Positions 46,140-57,849 of a stretch of DNA of 64,000 nt are shown here, in pieces. Where the stretch lies: positions 124,001 through 188,000 of the forward strand of contig WNNJ02000598.1 of assembly GCA_012934845.2 (NCBI GenBank). Reading direction: 5' to 3'. The position numbers and the translations under genes are program-made. This DNA comes from Pomphorhynchus laevis (taxonomy: Eukaryota; Acanthocephala; Palaeacanthocephala; Echinorhynchida; Pomphorhynchidae). A model generated the notes under the pieces. That model saw only the letters and a program-made list of their open reading frames with translations, did not search any database and had not been told where the DNA came from. Within the stretch, counting starts at the first letter, position 1. The number at the start of each line of letters is the position of its first letter.

Positions 46140-48281
46140 ATGAGTCGTACAACAACTTTAAATGGATCGACAGATGACGTATATAATATTACTCTAAAAT
46201 TTGCACTTGAAGAGAGGGATGTTACTATCGTACGCTCAAAACGAATGTTAGACCATTTAAAATATGCTTTGAATGAAGATGCTTTCAATATGATAAGTGA
46301 TTTATATGGGGATGACATGGATGTCAAAATAATGGAAGATGTAATGTATTTTTCCTGCACGATACTCGATGGAAAGCCATCCATGAAGCCACTGAACTCA
46401 TTTAGAGATATAAAAAACGGATCAATTATTGAAATAGTAGTTTGGTCAAGTTCAAGAAAGTTAATAAATGGTGTATATCTTCTAGGGCATAATTTAATAA
46501 AAAGATCAACTCGACAAATTAAAACATGTCGTCAGTGTAAACGTCATATCTGGGGGATTGGTAGTCATGTTTATTGTACACTTTGTGGGGCCCATGTGCA
46601 TCGTAAATGTGCTTTTGAATTGAGCGCGCAATGTAGATCAACAACCAGACTTGCTACTGATTCTTTAAGTGATCAAGAAGAGAGCAGCAATGTGGTAAGA
46701 GTCGATAAAGCTCGGCCTGATAATAACAACACGGATACAAACAAGATTAACACTATAAATATTGACAGTAATGATGTCTATAGTGAGAAAGTGCCCGGAA
46801 TTTCTAAGGCTACACGACCAGGTAGCATTATTCCAAAATTTGGTTTCGCTACTATTTCACATTATCCAAACTACGGGAAGACAAGGATACCAATAATTAG
46901 TCAGTCTGAACTAATGAAATCACGCAATCCTCAATCAACTGAAGCACAACAACTCAATCAAGCTTCACCTAAGGTGATAAAAAATGTAATATATGATAAA
47001 GGTCAATGGTCTGGTACATTTGCTGAAGTTAAAGATGGTAAAAATATCCGCTATCGATTTAAGTATAGACCAGAAACACAATCATTAGCAGTTGAATTAA
47101 ACGACCAAAACTTGTTGAAAACATCGGTAGTCGATTTTAATAAAACTGAGCATGTCAACCAGATAGGTCTTAATAATAACAGCAATGACGAGCCCATCAG
47201 TAATGATCTAGATACTTTGAAAACAAACGGAATTCGTAACGTTATCACAAACTTAGTAAATAATCTGTCAAAATTTGAGAATAGCGATAATATCGTTATA
47301 AGAGATTCTGTGCAAATTCAGACACGAAACCAAGAGGAATTATCACATCAGGATTTCCATGAGCTTTACCAAGTGAAATATAGTCATGTATTAGGAGCTG
47401 GCAGATTTGCAAAAGTTTATGAAGGCTTCTCTAAAACAACTTCTTCAATGGTTGCAATAAAAATGATTAGGCTAGATAAGTCAACATCGTCTAATTTTTC
47501 AAATGTTGCTGAAGACGAGGCTAAAATTTTACTTGCATTGGATTATCCGGCGATTTTAAGATGCGAAGGAATGTTTAAATCGGATGACCAATTGATTATT
47601 ATTACGGAAAAACTGGATATTGATTTACTAGAATATATTGTTCGTAACAAAACTCCACAAAGTCGATTAACGGAGTATAATTCCAAATTCTTATGTTTTC
47701 AAATAATTTGTGCGCTTAACTACCTTCACGCAAAAAATATTGCCCATTGTGATTTAAAGACAGAAAATGTCTTGGTACGATTTTTACCAGACAACATTCA
47801 ACAAATAAAGCTTGCTGATTTTGGATACGCTAGCATAATAAGAGAAAACACTGTACAGCACTCATTGGTAGGAACACCAGCATATCTACCACCCGAAGTG
47901 TTCAATAAAGAGATACGCATCAGCAAAGGTTACGATGTGTTAGTTGATTTATGGGCTTTTGGAGTGATAATCTATGTTAGCTTAAGTGGTTTCTTCCCGT
48001 ATAGAGACGATAGAGATTTAATTTTGCAGATTGCTCAGCAAAAATCTCTTTTTAAGAGTGGAATTTGGAAATCTATGAGTAGCTCGGTAAAGGATCTTAT
48101 ATCAACAAAGCTGCTTGTAGACTCGTCTCTAAGAATTAACGCAACAGCAGCTCTTAAGAACAGCTGGTTTATCTGCGATGATAATTTGTGTTGGAAATTA
48201 ATGAAGCTTGAGCATAAAGTCGGACAGTCGTATCTATCAGAGCATTTAAGGACTACAAATCAAAGACATTCACAACAATGA
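46140..48281 (+). CDS. Protein kinase D-like Ser/Thr kinase, intronless
   Basis: Complete 713-residue frame. PKDs are diacylglycerol-responsive CAMK-group kinases acting at the Golgi, plasma membrane and nucleus. Residues 1-105 resemble the PKD ubiquitin-like N-terminal domain (ending GSIIEIVVW). Residues 117-165 form one C1 zinc finger (H-x12-C-x2-C-x12-C-x2-C-x4-H-x2-C-x7-C). Residues ~170-400 are low-complexity, with no clear PH domain. The kinase domain spans 413-677: glycine loop GAGRFAKV, Lys441, HCDLKTENV (His-Cys-Asp is PKD-typical), DFG at 560-562, SLVGTPAYLPPE. Thr571 and Ser575 align with the two activation-loop phosphosites of human PKD1. PKDs normally have two C1 domains and a PH domain, so this one is reduced. 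No introns, so retrocopy or intron-poor genome; the fully open frame argues for function. Confidence 0.9.
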   Translation: MSRTTTLNGSTDDVYNITLKFALEERDVTIVRSKRMLDHLKYALNEDAFNMISDLYGDDMDVKIMEDVMYFSCTILDGKPSMKPLNSFRDIKNGSIIEIVVWSSSRKLINGVYLLGHNLIKRSTRQIKTCRQCKRHIWGIGSHVYCTLCGAHVHRKCAFELSAQCRSTTRLATDSLSDQEESSNVVRVDKARPDNNNTDTNKINTINIDSNDVYSEKVPGISKATRPGSIIPKFGFATISHYPNYGKTRIPIISQSELMKSRNPQSTEAQQLNQASPKVIKNVIYDKGQWSGTFAEVKDGKNIRYRFKYRPETQSLAVELNDQNLLKTSVVDFNKTEHVNQIGLNNNSNDEPISNDLDTLKTNGIRNVITNLVNNLSKFENSDNIVIRDSVQIQTRNQEELSHQDFHELYQVKYSHVLGAGRFAKVYEGFSKTTSSMVAIKMIRLDKSTSSNFSNVAEDEAKILLALDYPAILRCEGMFKSDDQLIIITEKLDIDLLEYIVRNKTPQSRLTEYNSKFLCFQIICALNYLHAKNIAHCDLKTENVLVRFLPDNIQQIKLADFGYASIIRENTVQHSLVGTPAYLPPEVFNKEIRISKGYDVLVDLWAFGVIIYVSLSGFFPYRDDRDLILQIAQQKSLFKSGIWKSMSSSVKDLISTKLLVDSSLRINATAALKNSWFICDDNLCWKLMKLEHKVGQSYLSEHLRTTNQRHSQQ

Positions 48282-48322
48282 CTGACTAGAAGGGTTTAGA
48301 GGATCTAGTTATTCTTGATCTT

Positions 48323-48328
48323 AATAAA
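48323..48328 (+). promoter_or_regulatory. Likely poly(A) signal of the kinase gene
   Basis: AATAAA 42 bases after the kinase stop; a second lies at 48491-48496. Confidence 0.4.
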
Positions 48329-48702
48329 CAATATATCATACATGTACACTATGCTACTTTTTGTATAATACTTCGTAAAAGTTTTAAACTTGAAAACATT
48401 TTTTATTATCTATTAAAAACTGATTCGCTTTTAAATTCAGTATTCAGTATTTGACTTTATGCCAAATGATTTTATAAAAATTAATCGAAAAATAAAGAAA
48501 TAACGATATCATATATTCCACTTTGCATTGTAATACCTATAAAAGTTGTCGTTTGATGATCCTAAAAATCTTGGATGGTGTCTATCAAATAATTAAGAGC
48601 AAATTGGAATTTTTTATTGAATTATATTTAAAAGATAATTGCCATTGCTGCAAATTTTCAGTAACGAACTGTTACCATCTAAAAAACTGTTATCATTTAT
48701 AG

Positions 48703-48762
48703 TTTGGCGTGGTTATACGTACCATAACTGTTGACAGTTATGGTACGTATAACCACGCCAAA
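48703..48762. repeat. Perfect 29-bp inverted repeat, 2-base spacer
   Basis: tttggcgtggttatacgtac plus cataactgt is followed, after tg, by its exact complement. A 29-bp perfect cruciform/hairpin in otherwise AT-rich DNA implies recent origin or selection. The flanks (gttaccatct, ggctattaaaaaat) resemble the palindromic cassettes. Confidence 0.95.
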
Positions 48763-49019
48763 GATACTAGGTCATGTTTGGAAGCGTTGGCTATTAAAAA
48801 ATATAAAAGCGCTATTTAAGCAGGTAATCAATCAAGTGTAGAACTTAAGTTACATTAATTCATTGTAGTCGTAAACTTTAAGTTTGTTTAATTTATTTTT
48901 ATTGGTTTAGTAATATTCGTTTTAATTTAATTTTATTTTGAATAATTTAACTTTGGTATAATTTATTTTAGAATTTTTTTATTATTTTTTGTTATTTTTT
49001 TAATTTTTCGTCAACTTTT

Positions 49020-50480
49020 GAGTCCGTTTTGCACAACGTAAATAATGACCCTTCAGACCAAGACAAGTGGACACCCTTTTTTCTCGCAAAATCGTGTTTA
49101 AACGTCTCTAGCCGCAACCTCAAAGCTGATGACGGTACGTCGCTATCAACTTAGTTAAAGCAGGCGTCGTCGGCGTTTTCACTAACCGATGTGATTTGGG
49201 CGATGTGATTTGGGTTCCGAAGGATTGCCTTACAAGCCCTTTAGTTTACGAAAAAAGGGTCTTTGATATAGGAACTCAGATCGAGCAGAAAGTCGCAGAC
49301 GGTGATGCTTGAGGTTCAGTTCGTATAACTTCTAGCACCGACGCATTAGCGCTTTCAGCTTACCATAACACTCAGCTTATGCGCTCAAAGCACCCACACG
49401 AGCATCTAGAAGCCAACTATCAGCTCCAGTGGTTTGTCAGACAACCTCCCCTATCATTATGACTCCGGAAGATATAGTAGCCGCATTCCCAAAAATTGCT
49501 GAACGTGGCACTGAACGGCACCAGTTGGAAACAAGCTACACTCCTAGTAAACCTTGGAGGCATGGGAATTCCTTCGACGACTAATATCTCAGTGTCGGCG
49601 TTTATTTCTTCCTACGACTCGTCGATTGGAGTGATTTATGACCTGATCTTATGTGAACTACATTCCAACCTCTTCGATGGTTAAACTGATTCGCGTCGAC
49701 ACCTGGACCTCTGGAGCTCGTTCGCCATCAGTAGTCGAGATCCACTACCCTTTAAAACTCAACGGGAATGGAGTGTTCCCATAGACGACACAATATATGC
49801 ACACCTGCTCTCAAACGCGACTGACACTACAAAAAAGTCCCGACTGGTAAATGTGGCGGCATCTTGTACAGGTAAGTTTCTCCAGTCAGTATCTGCTCTA
49901 AAGTCGGTTCAAACATGATTGATGATACATTCCGTATCGAATGCGCTTTACGTCTCGGAGCCCCGGTTTGCCAACCTCACACATGTCGCTGCGGAATCCA
50001 AGTAAACTCACTAGGCACTATTGGCCTTAGTTGTTCACGTTCCGCAAGTCGGTTTGCCAGGCACTCTTTGGTTAATTCAATTATTCTAGACGCTCTTAAA
50101 AATACCCAAATCCCAAGCCGTCTAGAACCTCCAGGGTTGTTCCGATCTTATGGCAAACGCCTAGACGTAGTTACAATGATCCCATTGGACTGGGGCAAAT
50201 TCGCATGTTGGGAATTCACATGTGTAGACCCGCTAGCTCCCAGTCACCTAGCGACAGCTCTAGCAGTAGCCGGATCAGTAGCTACGGAAGCGAAGGCATA
50301 AAGAGAATAAAGTACGAGGGAATTTCAGCACTAGGGATGAATTTAATTCCAATAGCTATCGAAACCAATGGTTCGATGCGCAAGAAATCATCTAACTTAG
50401 GGATTTGCCGCCTTCCTACTAAACCATTCGGGGTCTTTCAACCCACTAAGAATTCAGTCGAGACGAACTATAGTCGGTAA
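49020..50480 (+). pseudogene. Retroelement C-terminal region (LINE family C)
   Basis: Plus-strand pieces in order: WKQATLLVNLGGMGIPSTTN, then QREWSVPIDDTIYAHLLSNA with KSRLVNVAA, then DDTFRIECALRLGAPVC, HTCRCGIQVNSLGTIGLSCS, FARHSLVNSII, LEPPGLFRSYGKRLDVVTM, FTCVDPLAPSHLATAL and NLIPIAIET. This is the conserved tail that follows the reverse transcriptase in a group of invertebrate retroelements (H-C-x-C-G...GLSC...RH...E.P.gL...GKRpD...W..TCvD). The GKRxD...E...C pattern suggests a nuclease-like fold, but that is inference. Stops and frame changes make it dead. It runs straight into the minus-strand LINE-A, tail to tail. Confidence 0.8.
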
Positions 50481-53400
50481 TCTCGAGATGCGGAGCTTGA
50501 GAAACCTTAGTCTTTGCTCTGGAGGACGTATTCTTGAAAAGAAGACTAATCCAGAGATATTCCAAGTACTCCAGAGGTGCACTTGGGTTTTCTCATTCAA
50601 TGACATGTAATAGGACCGTTTCAGAACCCACCTAACTTTCTTCAGAATACGTTTAAGTATATCCTGGTCAGCTTTCGCCGACCAATTCACCGTAACGGTG
50701 AACCCCAGATATTTTACTCGACTCGTGAAGACGTGGAGTTGTTGAGATTGCAAAATGGAGGAGAGTGCAGAAAGTGCTAGTATATTAAGCTCTTTTTTAG
50801 TGGCAGAGGATCCCTTAAAGATTACCACCTGCGATTTGTTGGAGTATAAAATAAGATTGGAGGGGGTAAGCTGGTCTTTTAATCTTAAAAAGAAGCGGCT
50901 GATGTCCGAGACTACATCTTTGCACCTGCGTCCAGAAAACAGGGATCTGGTATCATCAGCATATACCACAAGATGATGATCACGTTTAAAAGCTCTAAAG
51001 AGAACAATGGAGGCAGCAAGATATAAGACAGGAGAAAGTGGGGAGCCTTCAGGCACAACTTTAATAGGGTTGAATTGACGTGCATCAGGCAGTCTTCATA
51101 ATAGATCCGCTTGATGTACAGCAAAATCTTCACAATTTTAACAATTCTCGCAGGCAACCCGATGGACCTTAGAGAGGAGATAACGATGGGGATGGAGATC
51201 TGGTCAAATGCTGCTGAAAAATAAAAAAAAACAGACACAGTAAGCTGATGACTGTTATCCTGACAAAACTAATGCACTTTACCAATTGCTGAATGAACCG
51301 AGCGCCCTTTAACAAACCAATGAAAATTCGGTTGGATCAAATTACGCCTACATAAATGAACGCGGATTCTAAGCGCAAGCGCTTTCTCGTAGATAGATAT
51401 GAGGGCGTTTTGAATCGAGATGGGCCGCAGATTTTTACGACAAGTGATCAATTTATTTTTAGGTAAAAAGAATCAACGGCTGATGTTGATGTCAGCAACA
51501 TCTGACGGGGAGGCTAATAACATTGTGATTGCGACCTTCTTTCTCGAAATGTCTGTCAAAAGCTGACAGACCAGAGTGGAAAGTGGCGCGTTGGGTTTGG
51601 AGGTGCCCGGAAGTGGCCCACTAAAGTTTAGGATATCTGGAACAGATAGATCCCCACTCCTTAAATCACCCCAGGGCGGGATTGGTTGGGGAGATTAAGT
51701 GGCTCCGAAATTATGTAGGGATAGTGACTCCTCCAAAACTTTGTCAAGGCCTATGCTATCGATCCAACCCAAGGCTCTATCCTTCCAGCAGACAAACTTA
51801 TCCTTCTTGAATATCCATCAAAAGGAAGACTGAGAAGGGTTAATGTGAGCAATTATAGCCTTATCCCTACTCAGCTGGAATCTATATCTAGAGTTCCAGT
51901 ATCCATTCGAGATGACCTGTCTGGCGGAAACAGTGAGATTGAGAAGGTGCAACATTTTAGCTAGGACCTTGAGTTTTGTTAGAGTGGGATTGTATATTCG
52001 ACCTTTATAGGTAGTCAAAAGGATCGCGGTAACTTGCGATCAGAGGTAGGAATAAAATTCGGTCAAACTCTCAATTTCAATTCTGGGAAAGAGTTGTATA
52101 GCTGCCTGATAGAAGGTCATTCCGATGGGATCAAAGTGAAACCCTCCTTCTCTGCAACGTTTATCCTTTATCCGCTAACGAATTAGGTCATGAGAGGTGG
52201 TCTTTTGTTGGCGCGACTGCTTAGTGCAAATGAGTTTCAACAACCACATCTTTTGTAGCAGTAATATGTCGAAGGGAGAATCTTTGTTGAGCAATGAAAG
52301 GTAGGGGCTGGTGGTTAATGAATAATGTAGTCGATCCTGGCTCTGCGGAATGCTACATTAATCACACGACCAGTTCTGTCGTTGAAGTCACCTATTCGAT
52401 CCAGGAAGTCACGGTTCTTGTGAATTTCTCCTGGCCGAAATATACATTGGCTATGCTTATACGCTTACCGTTCTTACACAGCGCTATAACTAAACAAGAT
52501 AAGACAGGAGAAGAGTAGTTTTAAAGGAGGGATGATTTAAGGAGCACTTGACTAGGGTTAAAAGACCTTAAGATAAAGAGGAGTGAGGGGGTTTATGTAC
52601 GGAGTAAAGTAGGTGTAGATGTGCTTAAGGATAAATCGAGTGATATCTTGGGGGAGACGGATAGACCGCGTCTCCAGAAGGACTATAACATCTGAATCTC
52701 TACCAGATAGAAGGCTAAGGGTGGAAGCACCTCCCGAATTCCACTGAAGGATATTCAGTAATAAGGCCCTTGATTACTTTCCATTGCGTTAATTTACCGG
52801 AGTGGAACGCCTTAAGCCTTGTCGTAACGATAGACGAAAAGGTCACCCTTTCCACCTCCCGTTCCAACAGGAGAAGACATTTACCCACGAGCATTATCTT
52901 CATTTACCTGGGTTGGTACTTCCCATAATGAGTTCGTGCGGACCAGCTTCTTTATGGTATTAATTGCGATGAATCATTCCTCTTGTTGGATTTGGCTTAA
53001 TTTCTTTTGTTGGTCGTCGCTCTCCCAACTTGGGGAGCCAGGATGGAATTCTCAAGTTTACAAACTAAAGACTTGACTTGATTTTCAAGACGCTCGATGG
53101 ATTCATGATATCTAGCATCCATGAACTTCATTATGTCAGCAACTGGAATACTTTCTTCTTTTTTATTCCCGTCTGTAACAGCTCCAGCAAAACTGTTGTG
53201 TTTGGGTTTATCCGGCCTGTGCCTCTGTTTGTAGTTTTTAAAATGATACATATTTTAGACCATGCGGGGTGGGTGCTCACCTCCACAGTTCAAGCAGCAC
53301 GGTTTTCTCTCGCGTTTGGTTTGATATATCGTGCTTGATCCGCATACCCCACATTTTAGAGACGAGGAACAACTTGATGGCCAGTGCCCCACTAATGGCA

Positions 53401-54030
53401 GTTATTACAATGGGGGTGAGTTTATGTATCCGACTCCAATAGAGTAAATTCCAAATTGTACCCCATTAAGGGGTTACATTGAGTGTTCATTAAAATTTGA
53501 GCAACATCTATTGATGTGCTGCAGAATGCCACGGGTGTGTGAAGACCATTCTTATGGCGATCAAGCGGATGTTGTATATGTTATATTCTTTCGTTAAGGC
53601 CGCTACATCTTCCGTGAGGTATGTAGGGATGTTATTGATTTTAACTGATGGTATAATTTGCTATGATAAGATGGTGGCTACATTTGAGAATCTGCGTTTG
53701 AAGAATTCAGTATAAGATCTGGCCAAGTCGAGGGAGGCGACGGATATTTTAACTTTGCCTTCATAGTTTTTGATTGTATTGAATAGAATTCGCTTATTAA
53801 ATTGGTTGGTGAAGTCTCTTAAGAAAATTTTAAATATATTTTGGCTCTCTTGAGGTTTCAATACCTCGATCACTATTAAGTTTAATAACTTGGGTACAGG
53901 GGAGTTCATAATCGAGAGAATTACCCAAAATATGAGAATCTTTACTTGCTTGTTTAGCAGGAAAAAGTAATTTTCTAGAATTGTTTGAAAGTTCCGAAAG
54001 TATGTTACTACCATTTGTTCTATAATAATA
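50440..54030 (-). mobile_element. LINE family A, longest copy (~3.6 kb)
   Basis: On the minus strand: ORF1 block 54014-53661 (resembling 1407-985), ORF1 coiled region 53251-52997, then ORF2. RT blocks include KNLRPISIQNALISIYEKAL (51440), RVHLCRRNLIQPNFHWFVKG, SAAFDQISIPIVISSLRSIG (51210), PEGSPLSPVLYLAASI (51050), LVVYADDTRSLFSGRRC (catalytic YADD intact), VKYLGFTVTVNW and SLNEKTQVHLW, ending near 50454. An apurinic-endonuclease region is expected between 52900 and 51800 but is too broken to read with certainty. The layout (ORF1, EN, RT, no RNase H seen) is that of Jockey/R1-group elements. The 200-codon frame 51056-50454 remains open. Confidence 0.85.
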
Positions 54031-54892
54031 AGATTTTATTAGCAAAACAGCCGATAACTATCTAATTATCATAAATAAACATAAACACAATTAGAGTAAG
54101 AAAAACATGAAAAACTATTCTATTGACGAATTACTTTCATTGTCCGGCAAAATTAACTTATCTCCGATTGAATGCGATTTCCCAGATTTTGTGATTAGAA
54201 AGAGATGTTATACGATGCAATGCACTTAACACATAGTTTGCTTGACTAGATCCAGCTGTGAAAAACCATCCAGATTCGATTATTTTGCATATTTTATTTT
54301 AAGTCGTTGAAATATGAAATATCTTTTATAATCTCTTGTAATTTCGAAGGCTTCATGGCTCTATTAGAAAAGACTTTGTGGCAAAGACATTAGTTGGCAA
54401 TGTTATAAATCCACACCTTAAATATTCAATGGTATATTGCTTTTATTTATTTTTTGTTCAAACATTATTGGGGCTAAAAAATATAAATATATAAATGTTT
54501 TGGATTATTTCATCCGGCTCTGCGTTGTTTTGGGTATTTAAAAAATTTAAATATTTTTAATCCTTAAAAATGAAATTCAGAAATTAGAACACAAAAAATA
54601 ACGAATTGATACAATATTTCGATATTAAGAGACATAACGATTGTGTATTCTATTCTAGTAATGTTAAATTAACTAAAAGACGTAATGATGAGGTTATTTG
54701 TTGCTAAAAGGTTAAGAAAATGACAATCTTTGTCAAGGAAACACAATAGAATAAACTCGGCATGATTGTAAAACTACCGATACCTTTGCGAGGAATAATT
54801 CAGTTAAAATTGTTTGATTTCTATATTTCAAAAAATAGGTGTTTAAAAGGAATACGATACACAGATATAATGTGGATGTAAAATAAAAGTCA

Positions 54893-56400
54893 AGAGTCTT
54901 CATTACGTTCTACAGCCATTTTTGCGTCCCCCATAGATGCAACAAGCGCTTCAAAATTGGTATCACGGTTATGGAATCCCACTTTCTGCATTTGTACAAG
55001 TTCGGATGCATAAAGTTGTTCTTGAGTTTGGTTTGGTTGTTGATTTGTTGACTGATGTTGCTGGGGATGAAGACAATCTAATGGATGAAACAACGAAGCA
55101 GTATGATCTTGATTTGAATTTTGTAAATTTTGAGATGATGTTGTTGCATAAGCTGTTTGTCTATTGCTTGGCGATCGAATAGAATCCACATCAGATGAAG
55201 TAGGTTGACTATTCATTTGATTATCGACTAGACCGCTTATATTTGAAGATATCAACTGTGAATATACTTGTGGGGATGTGTCCCTAAGACGAATTAGGTT
55301 TTGTAAAATTTGTACAATCGTCATCAATGCTCGAGTATTTGTGCATAGAGCACGAATTTCAGGTATTGGCCACTGACTTATAAACTCATGAATTACACGA
55401 TGTACTTGTTCTCTTTGTCATATGTACGCAGCAGATTAAGTAGAATACCAGGATCGCGGATAGAATTATCCATGTTTGGGTTAAAACTGGATGCTTGCAA
55501 CCTGTCGATTAACATGCGAGGATTTTCAGCAATGACTACTAATAACTGTTGAGTGTTCATCGTAGAATACCGATTAGTGTTTTAGCTTAATGTAGATTGC
55601 AAAGGCGACTCTAAACGATTTGTATTAGATACATATAATCTAGACGAATCAACAAAATTAAATGGCAAAAGATTTAAAATGGATGCAGATCGATTATTTT
55701 GAAATGTAGTGTTCTGAGATGCCCCAGGGTTAGGCAGGGGGTTTGTATTTTCAGTTCATACTTGACTAGTGCTTGCTGTACTATATGAACTAGAATTAGT
55801 ATTCAGAGGGTTATCGCCAAACTGCTCATGTGCCACATTAAGCATTGGTTCTTGAAAATCGCGATAAATTATCTGTCGAACATTATATCCGCTCGGTAAA
55901 CTCTCTAGGTTAATCAGGGCTCTATCATGGTTTCTCGTAATTTCCTGTATAGTTGTAGGATTACGAATCATTTCCATTGTTTGACGCATTAAATCCGGAT
56001 TGTTAACGAATTGTGAAACCTCGTGGTTCTGCTCCCTCGCTCTTTGCATTTGTGGATTGTTAAGCTTAATTGAACTAAGCAATGCGGGATTACTCATAAG
56101 TCCTTGAGCCAAATTATTACTTAGAAGGTTTTGAATTGCATGTGGATTAGTCTGAATAGTGGCAAACATATTTTGTTGTATTTCAGTAAAATTTGAATTT
56201 CCAAATGGAAGACTCTAAAATGGTGCAAATGGTAATCTGGATAATGTTGTAGTTCCATCGGTATGTTGATCAATATTCGGTTGTTGCGATGCCAACCCCT
56301 CCTTAATTGTTGGTGATTGCTAAAGTGACAAAGAAGCATTATTTGGTTGTTTAGATGTTGAGTGATATGCCGAAGGTCGTCGTGGAGACATGAGTTGCAG
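54893..56400 (-). pseudogene. Ubiquilin pseudogene (5'-truncated)
   Basis: Ubiquilins shuttle ubiquitinated proteins to the proteasome. Minus-strand blocks follow the family: EIQQNMFATIQTNPHAIQNL...NNPQMQRAREQN (STI1-type repeat), FVNNPDLMRQTMEMIRNP, NHDRALINLESLPSGYN, QEPMLNVAHEQFGDNPL, TENTNPLPNPGASQ, PNMDNSIRDPGILLNLLRTY, and a C-terminal UBA-like ELVQMQKVGFHNRDTNFEAL (MGF changed to VGF). The N-terminal ubiquitin-like domain and first STI1 pair are absent; LINE-C sequence lies there instead. In-frame stops occur (e.g. before TENTN and before NTNRYS), and a frameshift follows RTYDKE near 55420. No introns, so a processed copy is likely, though no poly(A) tail was recognised. Confidence 0.88.
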
Positions 56401-56416
56401 GACAGGCATGTCAACC

Positions 56417-56815
56417 TCAGAATGATCGCCTGTGAGCTAAGGCTGTCCGAATATTGGAGTCATGAACTACCTCAACTGACTGGGCCTCGGGCTGTGCAAG
56501 GTTGCTCATAGAAAAGAGTCGCGGAGATGGGTCGTCACAATATCCAAGACTTTTCTCCAGTAAGGGTTGGCCCATTTGGTCAAGACTTTTGAGGATCGCT
56601 TTTGCATTTCCTCTCATCAGTGCAACGGACACGCTCTGAAATAACTGACCCGCTGTGCTGCAATACGGGGTACCGTTTCTACATGACATAGAACGAGCAA
56701 TGAAACGAATTAGCTTTTCCCCTTGGGGGTTCCATCCTCCGTAAGTTTCAACAACTGCTGCCGTAAAACTGTATCCATTCTCCTCTAATTTGCGTTTATA
56801 TTAAAAAAATCTGTT
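56417..56815 (-). pseudogene. LINE family C extreme C-terminus
   Basis: Minus-strand open block from KRKLEENGYSFTAAVVETYG through GWNPQGEKLIRFIARSM, LFQSVSVALMRGNAKAIL to a stop after LAHRRSF. 'FtaavVEtyGgw...lfq.vsvalmrGNA' is the terminal motif of the same retroelement type as 49020-50480, which breaks off at the matching point (NLIPIAIET). The family's 3' end therefore lies directly upstream of the ubiquilin pseudogene, on the same strand. Confidence 0.75.
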
Positions 56816-56825
56816 TAAAAAATCT

Positions 56826-57152
56826 TAAAAGAGAGTGAGACCAATCCGCGTGAAATACGTTGTTATCATTGAAGTCAGACGCGGACGAACGGTAGCAAGT
56901 ACCGTTTCGTCATCACAATGACTCATCAATGCCAGATCACTCCCACTACTGGATGCAGAGGAGGACTGACAGACGGCACACGAGTGATGTGTATGAAGTA
57001 CCAGAAAGATTTCTGGTAACTTAAGATTGTGTGCTAAATCAGCACCACTGCTTCACCAAATAGGATCATTAGCAAAAGCATTGGCAAATGTTAGCGCAGG
57101 TCTCTTGAATATCGGCTAACTTAAATCATGAATCTCAAAAGAGAGTGAGACC
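56826..57152. repeat. Hammerhead unit (family C), 310-bp monomer with repeated ends
   Basis: tcttaaaagagagtgagacc at the start is repeated (one base different) at 57131-57152, about 310 bases on. The minus strand has TTGATGA (56929-56923; core C to U), stem II GTCA/TGAC, GAAA (56908-56905) and a good stem III ACGGTA/TACCGT. Inside are also the tail words ggatgcagaggaggac, cttcaccaaa and aggatcattagc shared with 11200-11300. The copy looks like one monomer plus a short overlap, as from a circular intermediate. Confidence 0.85.
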
Positions 57153-57372
57153 AAAAAATCTTAATACCTCTAAACTCAGGCAAAGTTCTATCAGATCTCC
57201 AAATATTTCACATTTAAAAACAATAAAGAAAACCACTTTACAAAAATATTGATTGTTTTTCATTTATGAAAACATTTATAAAAATTACAATATAGAATAA
57301 TAATTGTGTTTTCATTTTATCTTAAAGCATTATAATGCACTAAGAGATAATGAGGATTATATAAAAATATAT

Positions 57373-57600
57373 AGTTATTTATAGAATGGAACCAAAGAAA
57401 CGACAATTTGTTCGATAAAAAGGTTCAGATAAATATTTCAATAGCTTCTGCTATCATCAGGAACTCCTGTTTCACAACATCCAAAAGTTTTGTATGTTGT
57501 AAACAGTAGTTTCTGATGATAGCAGCAGCTATTGAAATATTGGACTGAATCTTCATATCGACTAAATTGTCGTTTCTTCGGTTCTATTCTATAAATAATT
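57373..57600. repeat. Palindromic cassette with hammerhead-like motif in both arms
   Basis: Arms agttatttatagaatggaac and its complement (57580-57600) pair for about 90 bases. Both arms contain CTGATGATAGCAG, AGCTATTGAAATATT in the sense pointing away from the centre. There UAGC/GCUA forms stem II and two extra bases precede GAAA. Confidence 0.85.
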
Positions 57601-57849
57601 ACAATTACAAGAAACAAATGGATATTTTCAAAAATAAAAATATAGTTATTTGTTTAACACCAAGCATTAAATGTTCAGGTGATGCTCTTGTTGTTTTCAA
57701 TAAAGATGCTTATCGAACTTTTAGGATAAGTGTTTTTATTGTGTTTACAGATTAAAAAGAAGAACAGAACATTAAATAAATGCATTATTTTAAAGCACAA
57801 GCTTCAAAAGTATTATTGAAGATGTTTAAGTCATCAATTTCCTCGAATT

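Noticed and set aside
47051-47248. Minus-strand ORF inside the kinase gene
   Set aside because: It lies wholly antisense to the kinase reading frame, with no independent support.
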